NCBI RefSeq assembly: GCF_916618745.1
Contig: NZ_OU745373.1
Location: forward strand, 1,874,501 to 1,938,500
Direction: 5' to 3'
DNA: 64,000 nt
DNA from: Cardiobacterium sp. Marseille-Q4385
GTDB taxonomy: Bacteria > Pseudomonadota > Gammaproteobacteria > Cardiobacteriales > Cardiobacteriaceae
Positions 19,173 through 28,488 of this stretch are shown here, in pieces. The position numbers and the translations under genes are program-made. A model generated the notes under the pieces. That model saw only the letters and a list, made by a program, of their open reading frames with translations, was not told the DNA's origin and did not search any database. Numbering within the stretch: the stretch's first letter is position 1; every line of letters starts with the position of its first letter.

Positions 19173-19877
19173 ATGAAATACGGAAGACACATCGGCGTGT
19201 TTATTCTTTTCCTGTTCACGATTTTTACTGCTTCGGCACAAGACGAAGGGAAGGAGGATACTGTGCCTTACAAAGAACTGAAAAAGCATATCCCTGCTGA
19301 ATGCAGGGGGTTACATAAGGTAAAGGATATTGATGATCTATTGTTGCAAATTTATAACAATATAGATAATCAATGTATGTTTAATATTGCTACAGATAAA
19401 TTAGAAAAAATCTTAAACATTCCAATAATTATAAGTGTTTGTGGAGAAAATAATAAAAGAAAAGGTTGCAACAACATTAACTCTATAGATAAAATAAATA
19501 CTCTGTATCTTGTCAAAACTTATGGTTGTAATAATTGCATTTACTTCGAGATAAATTATACTAAAAAATATGAAATATCTCATGATGGATTTGGTTCGTC
19601 TATTTCTCTAGGTATTTTTCCTAAAAATTTACCTATGCCTCTTGTTAAAGAGTCCGCAATTTATCCGCAGTTAATTGGTGAGATTCCCAGCTATGTGACT
19701 ACCGAATTTCTTAAGAGAAAAGATGTGTTTTTTGCATATGGTGACTATATCTGGACTAGTAACTTATGCAAAAAAGATAGGACTGCAATAATCATATCGC
19801 CAATCTCTTTTTCTATTAAAAAAGGTAGTATAAAGATATACCGAAATTCAGACAAGTGTAAGATTTTTTGTCACTAA
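19173..19877 (+). CDS. secreted hypothetical protein
   Basis: A 234-residue protein with an N-terminal signal peptide (GVFILFLFTIFTASAQ, cleavage near residue 23). The mature part is Lys/Ile/Asn-rich with about ten cysteines, several in pairs (CGENNKRKGC, GCNNC, CKIFC), suggesting disulphides in the periplasm or outside the cell. No known domain is recognised. The gene is strongly A+T-rich compared with tolC upstream and matches the composition of the following RTX N-terminal part. It starts 52 bases before the RTX gene, so it may share its transcript. Confidence 0.65.
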   Translation: MKYGRHIGVFILFLFTIFTASAQDEGKEDTVPYKELKKHIPAECRGLHKVKDIDDLLLQIYNNIDNQCMFNIATDKLEKILNIPIIISVCGENNKRKGCNNINSIDKINTLYLVKTYGCNNCIYFEINYTKKYEISHDGFGSSISLGIFPKNLPMPLVKESAIYPQLIGEIPSYVTTEFLKRKDVFFAYGDYIWTSNLCKKDRTAIIISPISFSIKKGSIKIYRNSDKCKIFCH

Positions 19878-19928
19878 ATAAAAATTCTTACAAATATATC
19901 AATTACACAATTCAACTTGTGAGGAAAA

Positions 19929-20897
19929 ATGGAAAAGTTATCAAATAATGCTCTAAATCAGTTAGAAGAAGTAATAGCTGAGATGGATTTTTTGAATAAA
20001 GACATATATATAAAAGATAAAAAACTAACCGCTCTTGGGATTTCTCAAATTAACAAATCACCAACATTAGTATCTCTTTTGAGTAACTATAAAGGTATAT
20101 ATAAACATGATCCAAGTCATCCAAGTGCGGCTTATAAAGATGGTGTAATTATATTAGGAAATTGTAAGGAGAAGGATTTTTTAGATTTAATAGTAACTAT
20201 TGGGCATGAACTTGCGCATGCAAATGGTCGTTATCAACATAATCCCGATAAGAATTATTCTGATTATGATAGCGCTGAGTCTTACTCGAGAGCTTATAGG
20301 CTAGGAGAAGGAGAGGCTCTTTATGCAGAATATAAAATCACAATTGAACTTTCTATAAATTGGTTAGAAAAATCTAATAATTCTTCCGTATGGGAAGATG
20401 GTGCAACGAGCTTTTCTAGTTTTCAAAATAGAGCAGAAGAGTTATCTTTGCTTGCAGATAAAATTGATAACCTGCTAAAAGAACAAGGTGCGGATATACT
20501 ATCGTATAAGAGTGGAAATAAGAATTTGGAAAATTTATTTGACAGTATTGGAGATATTAATGGAATTATGAAAGCAGGTCCAGACAAAGACTTAGCTTTA
20601 ACGTATGATGAATTTAATAAAATTCGTTATCTAAACGCTATGACAAATATATATAAAGATTATCAAGATGTTGTAGGCCATTCTTTATATACAAGAAATG
20701 AAGTCAGTAAAGAAATAAGTCTACTTCCAGATATTGGAGGGAATGTACTTACTCATACAGATCACATTAAATCTCTTGTGAATAAAGATAATGGTCGCAA
20801 TGAAAATGGTGATAAAACATTTGGAATGTTTGGAAATGAATTTAATAATATTATAAAAACCATAGGGATAAAAAATACATTACTGGAACACCATTAG
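19929..20897 (+). CDS. RTX protein N-terminal part, putative zinc metallopeptidase domain
   Basis: 322 residues without a signal peptide. A zincin motif HELAH lies at residues 93-97 and a downstream GEGEALYAEY at 126-135 could supply a third, glutamate ligand, so a gluzincin-like peptidase is plausible. The frame stops at 20897, but RTX calcium-binding repeats begin immediately in another frame from about 20879. An A6 run at 20870-20875 sits just before the switch: adding one A joins ...GIKK to YITGTPLALQFN and then GGEGDDYLYG. I read this as the first part of one large RTX gene broken here. Ribosome site GTGAGGAAAA precedes the ATG. Confidence 0.7.
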   Translation: MEKLSNNALNQLEEVIAEMDFLNKDIYIKDKKLTALGISQINKSPTLVSLLSNYKGIYKHDPSHPSAAYKDGVIILGNCKEKDFLDLIVTIGHELAHANGRYQHNPDKNYSDYDSAESYSRAYRLGEGEALYAEYKITIELSINWLEKSNNSSVWEDGATSFSSFQNRAEELSLLADKIDNLLKEQGADILSYKSGNKNLENLFDSIGDINGIMKAGPDKDLALTYDEFNKIRYLNAMTNIYKDYQDVVGHSLYTRNEVSKEISLLPDIGGNVLTHTDHIKSLVNKDNGRNENGDKTFGMFGNEFNNIIKTIGIKNTLLEHH

Positions 20898-21847
20898 CAT
20901 TACAATTTAATACTCAAGATTTATTATATGGTGGCGAAGGTGATGACTATCTTTATGGAAGTTTTAATAAAGATATTGTCTTAGGGGGATCTGATAGTGA
21001 CTATTTATATGGAGGAAATGGTGAAGATATTTTAGGTGGTAATTATGGAGATGATTATCTTTATGCTGCGGATAGGGAAGATGGGAAATATCTATTAAAT
21101 GGTTCTTATAGAGATGATAAAAATAAAAATATTTTGGTAGGTGGTGAAGGCAATGACCATCTATATGGTGGTGCAGGAGAAGATGAGCTTTTTGGAGATG
21201 AGAGATTGCCAGAAGGAGAAGAGCTTAAAAGAGAAAGTTATGAATCAGCAGGCGATGATTATTTGCAGGGTAATGCGGGCAATGACAATATGTATGGAGG
21301 CAAAGGTCATGATACTTACGTTGTTGAAGATAAAGACACTATTTATGATGTTGATGGGGGTGGTGAAATATGGTTTGTTAAAGAATCGGGCAAAAACATA
21401 TCTAAAGAAAAAATCTACGGTTACCAAGCTAAAAAATTCATTTCTGATGAAAATAATAAAAATGAGGAGGCATGGATAAGTGCTGATGATAGTGGCAATG
21501 CTGATAATATGCTTGTTGCCAAAAGGGTATTTGATGATCTTGTGATAAAATCAAAAATCAGAGAAAACGACATCGCAATTATAAAAGATTATTTTAACAA
21601 TTATTCGGATGGAAAATTGGGGATAACTTTAGGTAAAAAGAAAGAGCCCCCCCCCCACAATCCGAAGAAACCAAATGGGATTACGACCATAGCAATAAAA
21701 ATATCGTCTATTCCTACGAAGCAGGCGGGGCAAGTGCCGGAGTGCATGTGCGCGGCAGCGATTTGCGCACATCCCAGTTTCTGGGCAGCCGCTATAACGA
21801 TACCTTTGTCACGGGTGAAGGGAATTCGCATATCGTCAATACCATGA
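20849..21847 (+). pseudogene. RTX protein middle part, first RTX repeat block (frameshifted)
   Basis: Open frame from 20849 to the stop at 21847, with no convincing own start. It encodes RTX nonapeptides: GGEGDDYLYG, GGSDSDYLYGGNGEDILGG, GGEGNDHLYGGAGEDELFG and GNAGNDNMYGGKGHDTYVVE. These bind calcium outside the cell after type I export. The sequence is A+T-rich up to about 21640, where a C10 tract occurs. After the tract this frame gives a low-quality tail, while another frame continues sensible coding. This is one segment of a gene spanning 19929-25488. Confidence 0.7.
21647..21656 (+). repeat. poly-C tract (C10) inside the RTX gene
   Basis: Ten consecutive C at the exact point where coding passes from one frame to another. 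Eight or eleven C would join the frames as ...KKKEPPP(P)QSEETKWDYD. It is either a phase-variable contingency tract or a homopolymer sequencing error. Confidence 0.75.
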
Positions 21848-24800
21848 AGGGCGATGACCTTGTGGTTGGCGGTGGCGGCAATGAATATATCAGGGCCGGT
21901 GGGAATAGCTATATACAGCCGGATGCGAAAGGCAAAACCGGCAATGGCGCCACCGTTTCCGGCGGCAGCACTGAATACCTCAGGGCCGGCGGGAATAGCT
22001 ATATACAGTCGGATGTGGAAGGCAAAACCGGCGATGACGACACCGTTTCCGGCGGCGGCAATACCGACCTTATTGCGGGTGGTGGCGGCAACGATACGCT
22101 TTGGGCGGATAAGCGCGATAGTGAAGCCTATAAAACCCCTGTGCGTTTCAACGAGGATGACTGGCGCGGTGACTGGATTAGCGGCGAATACAATAACGAC
22201 ACCATTCATGGCAGCAACAGGGAGGATTTACTCTTTGGCGGTGAGGGTAACGACACCGTTTCCGGCGGCGCTGCCAGTGACATTATCCTGGGTGACGGCA
22301 GCTATTTCCCTTCTGTCCGTTCGCGGGTTAATGAAGGCCAGGAAATCAATATTGCCACAGGTGAGACATATAGCTTCGGCGTACCTGTCCCCCTCCCCAT
22401 CAACTTCAACTGGGAAAAAAGCAGCAGCCACGCCCAGCCGGAAAAAGAAAGGGCGTACATGGATTTTGGTGACCGGCGCATCGTGCTGCAACCGGGTATC
22501 CGGCTGTATGACACACATGAACAGACCGCTGCTGGTGGCAGCTACGACGACACCCTTGATGGCGGCGCGGGCAATGACTGGATAGACGGCCAGCGTGGTC
22601 ATGACACCATTACCGGCGGCACAGGCAGTGACTATATGCGTGGCGGCGAAGGCGCGGATGCCTATTTCATTAGCCGTGCGGACCTGCGCCCCGAAGAAGG
22701 CGGCGATGCAGTCCCGACCGATACGATTGATGACGACGGCACGGGCAATATGGGCGAATCGGGCGGTCGTCCGGATGTGATTTATCTGGATCGGCGCAGC
22801 ATTTCCACGATGCGCTGGATACGCGATGGCAACGATAATATCTGGAATAGCGCCGACGGCTGGCGCATCAGCTACAGCGGCTCAACCCTGCAAATCACGC
22901 ATAAAGACGAAGTCGGCAAAATCAATGTGCTTAATTACAGCGAGGGCGATTATGGCTTGAAATTGTCGGAGACAGCCGACGATAACACGCAGCCTCAACC
23001 ACCGCAGCCGGATCCGAATCCCCAGCCGCAACCACCACAACCGGACCCCAATCCGCAACCCGACCCGAACCCACCGAGACCAAATCCGAACCCCAACCCG
23101 CCTACTCCGCCCACGCCAGAGGAAAACCACCCGCCGGTCGTCAATGCTGCCATCCCTGCGCAGAAAACGAATGAGAAAGACGAATGGCGCTTCACTATGC
23201 CCGAAGATGCCTTCTCGGATCCCGATGGCGACCCACTCGCCTACACCGCTACCCTTGCTGACGGCAAAGTCCTGCCCGAATGGCTGCACTTTGACGCAGA
23301 AAAACGCATTTTCAGCGGCACGCCGGGCAATGATGACGTGGGCAACCTTTCCATCCGTGTAACGGCGAACGACGGCAGAGGCGGTAGCGCTACGCAAGAC
23401 TTCGTGCTGGAAGTGGTGAACGTCAACGATGCGCCGCAGATTGGCACCGCTCTTGCCAATCAGCAGGGTACAGGTGGCAAGCCGTGGCAATACCGCCTGC
23501 CGTCGGATGCTTTCCACGATATTGACAAAGGCGACGTGTTAAGCCTTACCGCTGCGCTGGATGATGGGCAACCGCTGCCGTCATGGCTCAAATTTGACGG
23601 CAAAACCGGACAATTCAGCGCTACCTTGCCGAAAGAAGCCAAAGCCAGCGCCTACCGCATTACCGTAACGGCAACTGACAAAGCAGGCGCGCAAGCGAAG
23701 CAGGTGTTTAACCTCGACATCACCCCGCCTGCCAACACCGCACCGCAGGCAGCGACGACAATCACCGCGCAAAAAGCCAACGAAAAATCCCGCTGGCAGT
23801 TCACCTTGCCCGCCAACGCCTTCCGTGACCCTGACGGCGACACACTCACCTACACCGCTAGCCTTGCCGACGGCGAGGCCCTGCCGAAATGGCTGCAATT
23901 CGACGCCGCCAAACGCACCTTCAGCGGCACGCCGGGCAACGATGACGTGGGCAATCTCAATATCCGCGTGACAGCGAACGACGGCAGAGGCGGCAGCGCT
24001 ACGCAAAACTTCGCGCTGGAAGTGGTGAACGTCAATGACGCGCCACAAATCGGCACGACCCTTGTCAATCAGCAGGGTACGGGCGGCAAGCCTTGGCAAT
24101 ATCGCCTGCCGACGAATGCCTTCCGCGATATCGACAAAGGCGACGTACTGACCCTATCCGCCAAGCTGGATAACGGCCAGCCGTTGCCGTCGTGGCTCAA
24201 ATTCGATGCGAAGAGCGGACAATTCAGCGGCATGCCGCCAAGCAATGAACAAACAAGCGTTTACCGTATCGCCGTCACCGCAGCGGATAAAGCAGGGGCG
24301 CAAGCGAAACAGATGTTTAATCTGAGTATTGCCGCTGATATCAGAACTTTTAAAGGCACAGCAGGAAATGATCGGATATCCGGCACTGACGGAAACGATG
24401 TGCTAGATGGTGGCGCCGGGAACGACTTTTTATTCCCGCACTTAGGCAAAGATATTATTCGTTTTAGCGGCGATTTTGGACAGGATACCATTTACAATGG
24501 TCGCTATAATCATGCGCCAACAGATAATGATTATACCGTTCTGGATTTTACTGATTTAACTTCTGATGATATTATTCTTAAAAATAAAAATGATACGGAT
24601 TTGGTTATATACACAAAAAATGGAAATAATCAGGTTACTATTGCAAACCATTTCTTTGGTAACGAGATATATGGAACGCGTATTGATGAAATCAGACTTG
24701 CTAATGGGGTTAGGCTGGATAGAGCAACTATCAGAAAAATGACCCAGCAAGGCACAAACGATGATGATATCCTTTATGGTCATTCTGATAACGACGCTAT

Positions 24801-25488
24801 TGACGGAGGCTTGGGAAACGATACCATTTGGGCTAAAGATGGTGATGATGTACTGACGGGCGGTTCAGGGAATGACGAGCTTGTTGGTGGGGCAGGCGAC
24901 GATAAGCTTTTTGGTGGTAAGGATAACGATCATCTCCACGGTAACGAAGGAAATGATTTCCTGGATGGTGGTGAAGGGGATGATAAATTAGAAGGAGGAA
25001 AAGGAAACGACATTTATCATTTTAGCGGCGATTTTGGTAGAGATATTATTTACAATAAAGATATCGTTAATTTGCAGCCAAATGAACAGCATGATCGTAT
25101 TGAGTTCTCTAACTTTCTTTTAAAAGATATTATTCTCCAGCGGAATAATGACAATCTTTATCTGATAAGCAAAAAACAACAGAGCAATACTGTCATCATC
25201 TATCATCATTTCGAAAATAACGGTAATACCGCTTATCGCATTGATGAAATCCGCTTTGCCGACGGCAGTAGCCTAGATTACAACGCGATTAACCGATTGG
25301 TGCAGCAGCCTACGGGCAACCTACCGCGCGCCAATCTCGTGCAAGACCGCTATGCTGCTGACGCAGCGCGGCAGGCACAGGTGTTGACGCAGGCGATGGC
25401 GGCATCCGGTGCACAGCCACTGGATAATCTGATGACGCCGGATAATCCGCCGTTGATGCCGCCGCTTTTGTCCAATCTCAAACCGTAA
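21655..25488 (+). CDS. RTX protein C-terminal part with cadherin-like modules
   Basis: Frame open from the C tract; the first in-frame ATG is 21742, but coding continues upstream of it (QSEETKWDYDHSN). In order: imperfect RTX repeats with two near-identical units (RAGGNSYIQ...GKTG), classical RTX nonapeptides, a Pro/Asn/Gln-rich linker near 23000-23110, and four ~105-residue cadherin-like modules in two types (NHPPV/NTAPQ and NDAPQIGTxLxNQQG). Last come two RTX blocks with a hemolysin-type Ca-binding related repeat (FSGDFGxDxIYN...IDEIRxAxGxxLD). Full length would be about 1850 residues. A secreted adhesin or protease exported by the following ABC transporter is likely. Composition is G+C-rich in the middle and A+T-rich at 24340-25280, so the gene is mosaic. 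Confidence 0.82.
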   Translation, partial: PQSEETKWDYDHSNKNIVYSYEAGGASAGVHVRGSDLRTSQFLGSRYNDTFVTGEGNSHIVNTMKGDDLVVGGGGNEYIRAGGNSYIQPDAKGKTGNGATVSGGSTEYLRAGGNSYIQSDVEGKTGDDDTVSGGGNTDLIAGGGGNDTLWADKRDSEAYKTPVRFNEDDWRGDWISGEYNNDTIHGSNREDLLFGGEGNDTVSGGAASDIILGDGSYFPSVRSRVNEGQEINIATGETYSFGVPVPLPINFNWEKSSSHAQPEKERAYMDFGDRRIVLQPGIRLYDTHEQTAAGGSYDDTLDGGAGNDWIDGQRGHDTITGGTGSDYMRGGEGADAYFISRADLRPEEGGDAVPTDTIDDDGTGNMGESGGRPDVIYLDRRSISTMRWIRDGNDNIWNSADGWRISYSGSTLQITHKDEVGKINVLNYSEGDYGLKLSETADDNTQPQPPQPDPNPQPQPPQPDPNPQPDPNPPRPNPNPNPPTPPTPEENHPPVVNAAIPAQKTNEKDEWRFTMPEDAFSDPDGDPLAYTATLADGKVLPEWLHFDAEKRIFSGTPGNDDVGNLSIRVTANDGRGGSATQDFVLEVVNVNDAPQIGTALANQQGTGGKPWQYRLPSDAFHDIDKGDVLSLTAALDDGQPLPSWLKFDGKTGQFSATLPKEAKASAYRITVTATDKAGAQAKQVFNLDITPPANTAPQAATTITAQKANEKSRWQFTLPANAFRDPDGDTLTYTASLADGEALPKWLQFDAAKRTFSGTPGNDDVGNLNIRVTANDGRGGSATQNFALEVVNVNDAPQIGTTLVNQQGTGGKPWQYRLPTNAFRDIDKGDVLTLSAKLDNGQPLPSWLKFDAKSGQFSGMPPSNEQTSVYRIAVTAADKAGAQAKQMFNLSIAADIRTFKGTAGNDRISGTDGNDVLDGGAGNDFLFPHLGKDIIRFSGDFGQDTIYNGRYNHAPTDNDYTVLDFTDLTSDDIILKNKNDTDLVIYTKNGNNQVTIANHFFGNEIYGTRIDEIRLANGVRLDRATIRKMTQQGTNDDDILYGHSDNDAIDGGLGNDTIWAKDGDDVLTGGSGNDELVGGAGDDKLFGGKDNDHLHGNEGNDFLDGGEGDDKLEGGKGNDIYHFSGDFGRDIIYNKDIVNLQPNEQHDRIEFSNFLLKDIILQRNNDNLYLISKKQQSNTVIIYHHFENNGNTAYRIDEIRFADGSSLDYNAINRLVQQPTGNLPRANLVQDRYAADAARQAQVLTQAMAASGAQPLDNLMTPDNPPLMPPLLSNLKP

Positions 25489-25493
25489 TGGTT

Positions 25494-25524
25494 AAAAAGC
25501 GACCCGCAAGGGTCGCTTCGTTTT
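25494..25524 (+). terminator. terminator of the RTX gene
   Basis: AAAAAGCGACCC-gcaa-GGGTCGCTTCGTTTT, five bases after the RTX stop. Confidence 0.85.
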
Positions 25525-25527
25525 GCC

Positions 25528-25554
25528 GCCAAGTGGGATAAATGCTGGCTTTGC
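25528..25554 (+). repeat. dispersed AAGCGG-GATAAA repeat
   Basis: GCCAAGTGGGATAAATGCTG then GCTTTGC, directly after the RTX terminator. A weaker inverted trace is at 25690-25710 (TTATCCCGCCAAGCGGG). The remaining gap to 25796 shows no gene. Confidence 0.55.
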
Positions 25555-25796
25555 GCTTCAGCGCAACGTCCCTTCCCCGTGGGAAAGGTCAGGATGGGGC
25601 AGCAAGGCATAGCCACGACTTCTTGATAAAAGTGAGGGAAAAGCAAGCCCCATCTTGCTACATGGAGTTGTCTCCCCCAGTCCAAACAGCTTATCCCGCC
25701 AAGCGGGTCAACCATGCGCTTTTCGCCCTTCCCTTGCCACTTCCCACACTTTCCCCGAAAATCTCACGCTTTCTATCACGTAATAAAAGGATATTT

Positions 25797-27953
25797 ATGA
25801 GTCAGCCTCCCGTAACCACGCCGCCCGTGCCTGATATGCCCCATGCCCCGCCACCTGCGCCGGCGCTGAATGCCCTGCTTATCATGGCGCATGTGCACGG
25901 TGTGGCGGCAAGCGGCGGCGATTTGCTACACCGCTTTGCCGCCAACGGACGCGATTTGCAGCAAGAGGAGTGGTTGCTTGCCGCCCGTCACCTCGGCCTG
26001 AAAGCGCGCCTCGTCTCGCGTGCGGCGTCGCGCTTGCATCTGCTTGCCTTGCCCGCACTGGTGTGGCGTGAGGACGGGCAGCATTTCATCCTGGCACGGA
26101 TTGAGGGCGAGCAGTTCCTGATTCAGGATTTGGCGACGGGCAAGGCGCTGCATTTGTCAGCAGCAGAATTTGCCGCGCGTTATTCTGGCAAATTGATTCT
26201 TGTCGCTTCGCGCGCATCTGTATTGGGTTCGCTCGCCAAATTTGATTTCACCTGGTTTATTCCGGCCGTGATTAAATATCGCCGGATTTTTTTGGAAGTA
26301 CTGGCAGTTTCAGTCGTCATTCAATTATTTGCCCTGATTACACCGCTCTTTTTTCAGGTGGTAATGGATAAGGTTTTGGTGCATCGCGGTTTCAGTACAC
26401 TGGACGTGATTACTGTCGCTTTTATTGTAGTTACATTATTTGAGGTGACTCTAAGCGGCCTGCGTACTTATATTTTTGCCCATACCACCAGCCGTATTGA
26501 TGTGGAATTGGGCGCGCGGCTATACCGCCATTTGCTGCAATTACCAATTGCTTATTTCGAGCAGCGCCGTGTCGGCGATACGGTGGCGCGGGTACGGGAA
26601 TTGGAGCAAATCCGCAATTTCCTCACCGGGCAAGCGCTGACTTCGGTGCTGGATTTGCTCTTTTCTTTTATTTTTATTGCGGTGATGTGGTTTTACAGCG
26701 GTTGGCTGACGTTAATTGTGGTGATCTCCCTGCCGCTATATGCGGCATGGTCGGCGTTTATTACGCCGGTGTTGCGCGCGCGCTTGAATGATAAGTTTGC
26801 CCGCTATGCGGATAATCAATCGTTTCTCGTCGAATCCGTGACCGCGCTGGGTACAATTAAATCCATGGCGGTCGAGCCGCAAATGACCCGTCGCTGGGAT
26901 AAGCAAATGGCCAGCTATGTGCACACCAGTTTCCGCGTGACCAAGTTGGCCACCATCGGCCAGCAGGGTATCCAGCTTATCCAGAAATCCGTAACCATCG
27001 CCACACTGTATTTTGGTGCCAAACTCGTCATTGAAGGCAAACTCACCGTTGGCCAGCTTATCGCCTTCAATATGCTGGCGGGGCAGGTTGCCGCGCCGGT
27101 CATCCGCCTCGCGCAACTGTGGCAGGACTTCCAGCAGGTCGGTATCTCGGTGGCGCGCCTCGGTGACATTCTCAACACGCCGACGGAAAATCCTTCTTCG
27201 CGCCTCAACCTACCGGAGATTCGCGGCGATATCGCCTTCGATCATGTCCATTTCCGCTATCGCCCGGACGCGCAACCGGTGCTGCCCGACCTTAGCCTGA
27301 GTATCCGCGCGGGTGAGGTCATCGGTATCGTTGGCCGTTCCGGTTCGGGCAAAAGTACGCTGACCAAGCTGGTGCAGCGTCTTTATGTACCGGAACAGGG
27401 GCGGGTACTGATTGACGGCAACGACCTCGCCCTGGCCGACCCCGCCTGGCTGCGGCGGCAAGTCGGCGTCGTTTTGCAGGAAAACGTGCTGATGAACGCC
27501 AGCGTGCGCGATAACATCGCGCTCAGTGACCCCGGCATGCCGTTGGAGCACGTCATGCAGGCGGCACGCCTTGCCGGTGCGCACGATTTCATCATGGAAC
27601 TGCGCGAAGGCTACGACACCATCGTCGGCGAACAGGGCGCGGGACTGTCCGGCGGACAACGGCAGCGCATTGCCATCGCCCGTGCACTGGTCAATAACCC
27701 GCGCATCCTGATTCTTGATGAAGCGACCAGCGCGCTGGACTACGAATCCGAGCGCGCCATCATGGAAAACATGGACGCCATCTGTCATAACCGCACCGTG
27801 CTCATCATCGCGCACCGCCTCTCAACCGTGCGCCGCGCCCACCGCATTATCGCGATGGACAAGGGGCAAATCATCGAAGAAGGCAGCCATGAGGAACTTT
27901 TGCGACGCAAGAATGGTTACTACCGCTATTTGTATCAGTTGCAGAATGGGTAA
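25797..27953 (+). CDS. type I secretion ABC transporter, HlyB-like
   Basis: 718 residues from the ATG at 25797, which has AAAAGG upstream; a much longer in-frame start at 25542 reads through intergenic repeats and is rejected. Residues ~25-150 form a C39-like domain that lacks the catalytic Cys ([13 protein letters not shown] in its place), as in HlyB-type exporters of RTX proteins. Six membrane helices follow. The nucleotide-binding domain has Walker [10 protein letters not shown], signature LSGGQRQR, Walker [13 protein letters not shown] and the switch IAHRLSTV. It energises export of the RTX protein and probably of the GH26 enzyme. HlyD is separated from it by an inserted membrane gene. 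Confidence 0.93.
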   Translation: MSQPPVTTPPVPDMPHAPPPAPALNALLIMAHVHGVAASGGDLLHRFAANGRDLQQEEWLLAARHLGLKARLVSRAASRLHLLALPALVWREDGQHFILARIEGEQFLIQDLATGKALHLSAAEFAARYSGKLILVASRASVLGSLAKFDFTWFIPAVIKYRRIFLEVLAVSVVIQLFALITPLFFQVVMDKVLVHRGFSTLDVITVAFIVVTLFEVTLSGLRTYIFAHTTSRIDVELGARLYRHLLQLPIAYFEQRRVGDTVARVRELEQIRNFLTGQALTSVLDLLFSFIFIAVMWFYSGWLTLIVVISLPLYAAWSAFITPVLRARLNDKFARYADNQSFLVESVTALGTIKSMAVEPQMTRRWDKQMASYVHTSFRVTKLATIGQQGIQLIQKSVTIATLYFGAKLVIEGKLTVGQLIAFNMLAGQVAAPVIRLAQLWQDFQQVGISVARLGDILNTPTENPSSRLNLPEIRGDIAFDHVHFRYRPDAQPVLPDLSLSIRAGEVIGIVGRSGSGKSTLTKLVQRLYVPEQGRVLIDGNDLALADPAWLRRQVGVVLQENVLMNASVRDNIALSDPGMPLEHVMQAARLAGAHDFIMELREGYDTIVGEQGAGLSGGQRQRIAIARALVNNPRILILDEATSALDYESERAIMENMDAICHNRTVLIIAHRLSTVRRAHRIIAMDKGQIIEEGSHEELLRRKNGYYRYLYQLQNG

Positions 27954-27975
27954 AATTGAAAGAATGGGGGTATGT

Positions 27976-28479
27976 ATGAATTACTTTTCAAAACTATTTT
28001 TAGCAACCACTGCAAGTTATTTAGTGCCGTTAATAATAGCAACTGTGTTATGCAAATTGGCATGTAAAAAATTTAAAAATATTTATATTTATTTTGCCAA
28101 CACAAGCCAAAAAGATGTAAATTTATTATTCTCTATTGAATTAATTTTGTTAGTAGAAATGGTCATAATAGCTTACGCTGAACAATTTAATATATATCCG
28201 ATTTGGCAATTCATACTTGCTATTCTTACTTGTGCATCAACTATAAGTATAATGATCTTGTTTGAAAGATATATAGATAAAGAAAATGTAAGAAATACTA
28301 AAAATGCAATTATTGCTGTAGCTGTAATTCAAATGTCAATATTTATAACAACCCCCACAGTGAAAGAAATTAATATTTACATAAAGTTTCTAATGAATTG
28401 CGGATATTCACTTCCAATATACGTAGCCTATAGAATAGGCGAAGGGAAGAAAAAATGTAATTCTAAGGAAATAATATAA
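27976..28479 (+). CDS. small membrane protein between exporter genes, unknown
   Basis: 167 residues from the ATG at 27976, with GGGGG five bases upstream. It has four or five hydrophobic segments (YLVPLIIATVLC, LLFSIELILLVEMVIIAYA, FILAILTCASTISIMILF, AIIAVAVIQMSIFITT). No family is recognised. It is much more A+T-rich than the hlyB and hlyD genes either side, 22 bases after one and nine before the other, so it is probably a foreign insertion kept in phase with the operon. It could be a protective or accessory factor, but nothing in the sequence shows this. Confidence 0.65.
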   Translation: MNYFSKLFLATTASYLVPLIIATVLCKLACKKFKNIYIYFANTSQKDVNLLFSIELILLVEMVIIAYAEQFNIYPIWQFILAILTCASTISIMILFERYIDKENVRNTKNAIIAVAVIQMSIFITTPTVKEINIYIKFLMNCGYSLPIYVAYRIGEGKKKCNSKEII

Positions 28480-28488
28480 GGAACACAC

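Noticed and set aside
25542..25796. 85-residue N-terminal extension of the HlyB-like protein
   Set aside because: Runs through intergenic repeats with no ribosome site; the ATG at 25797 has one and gives the family length.
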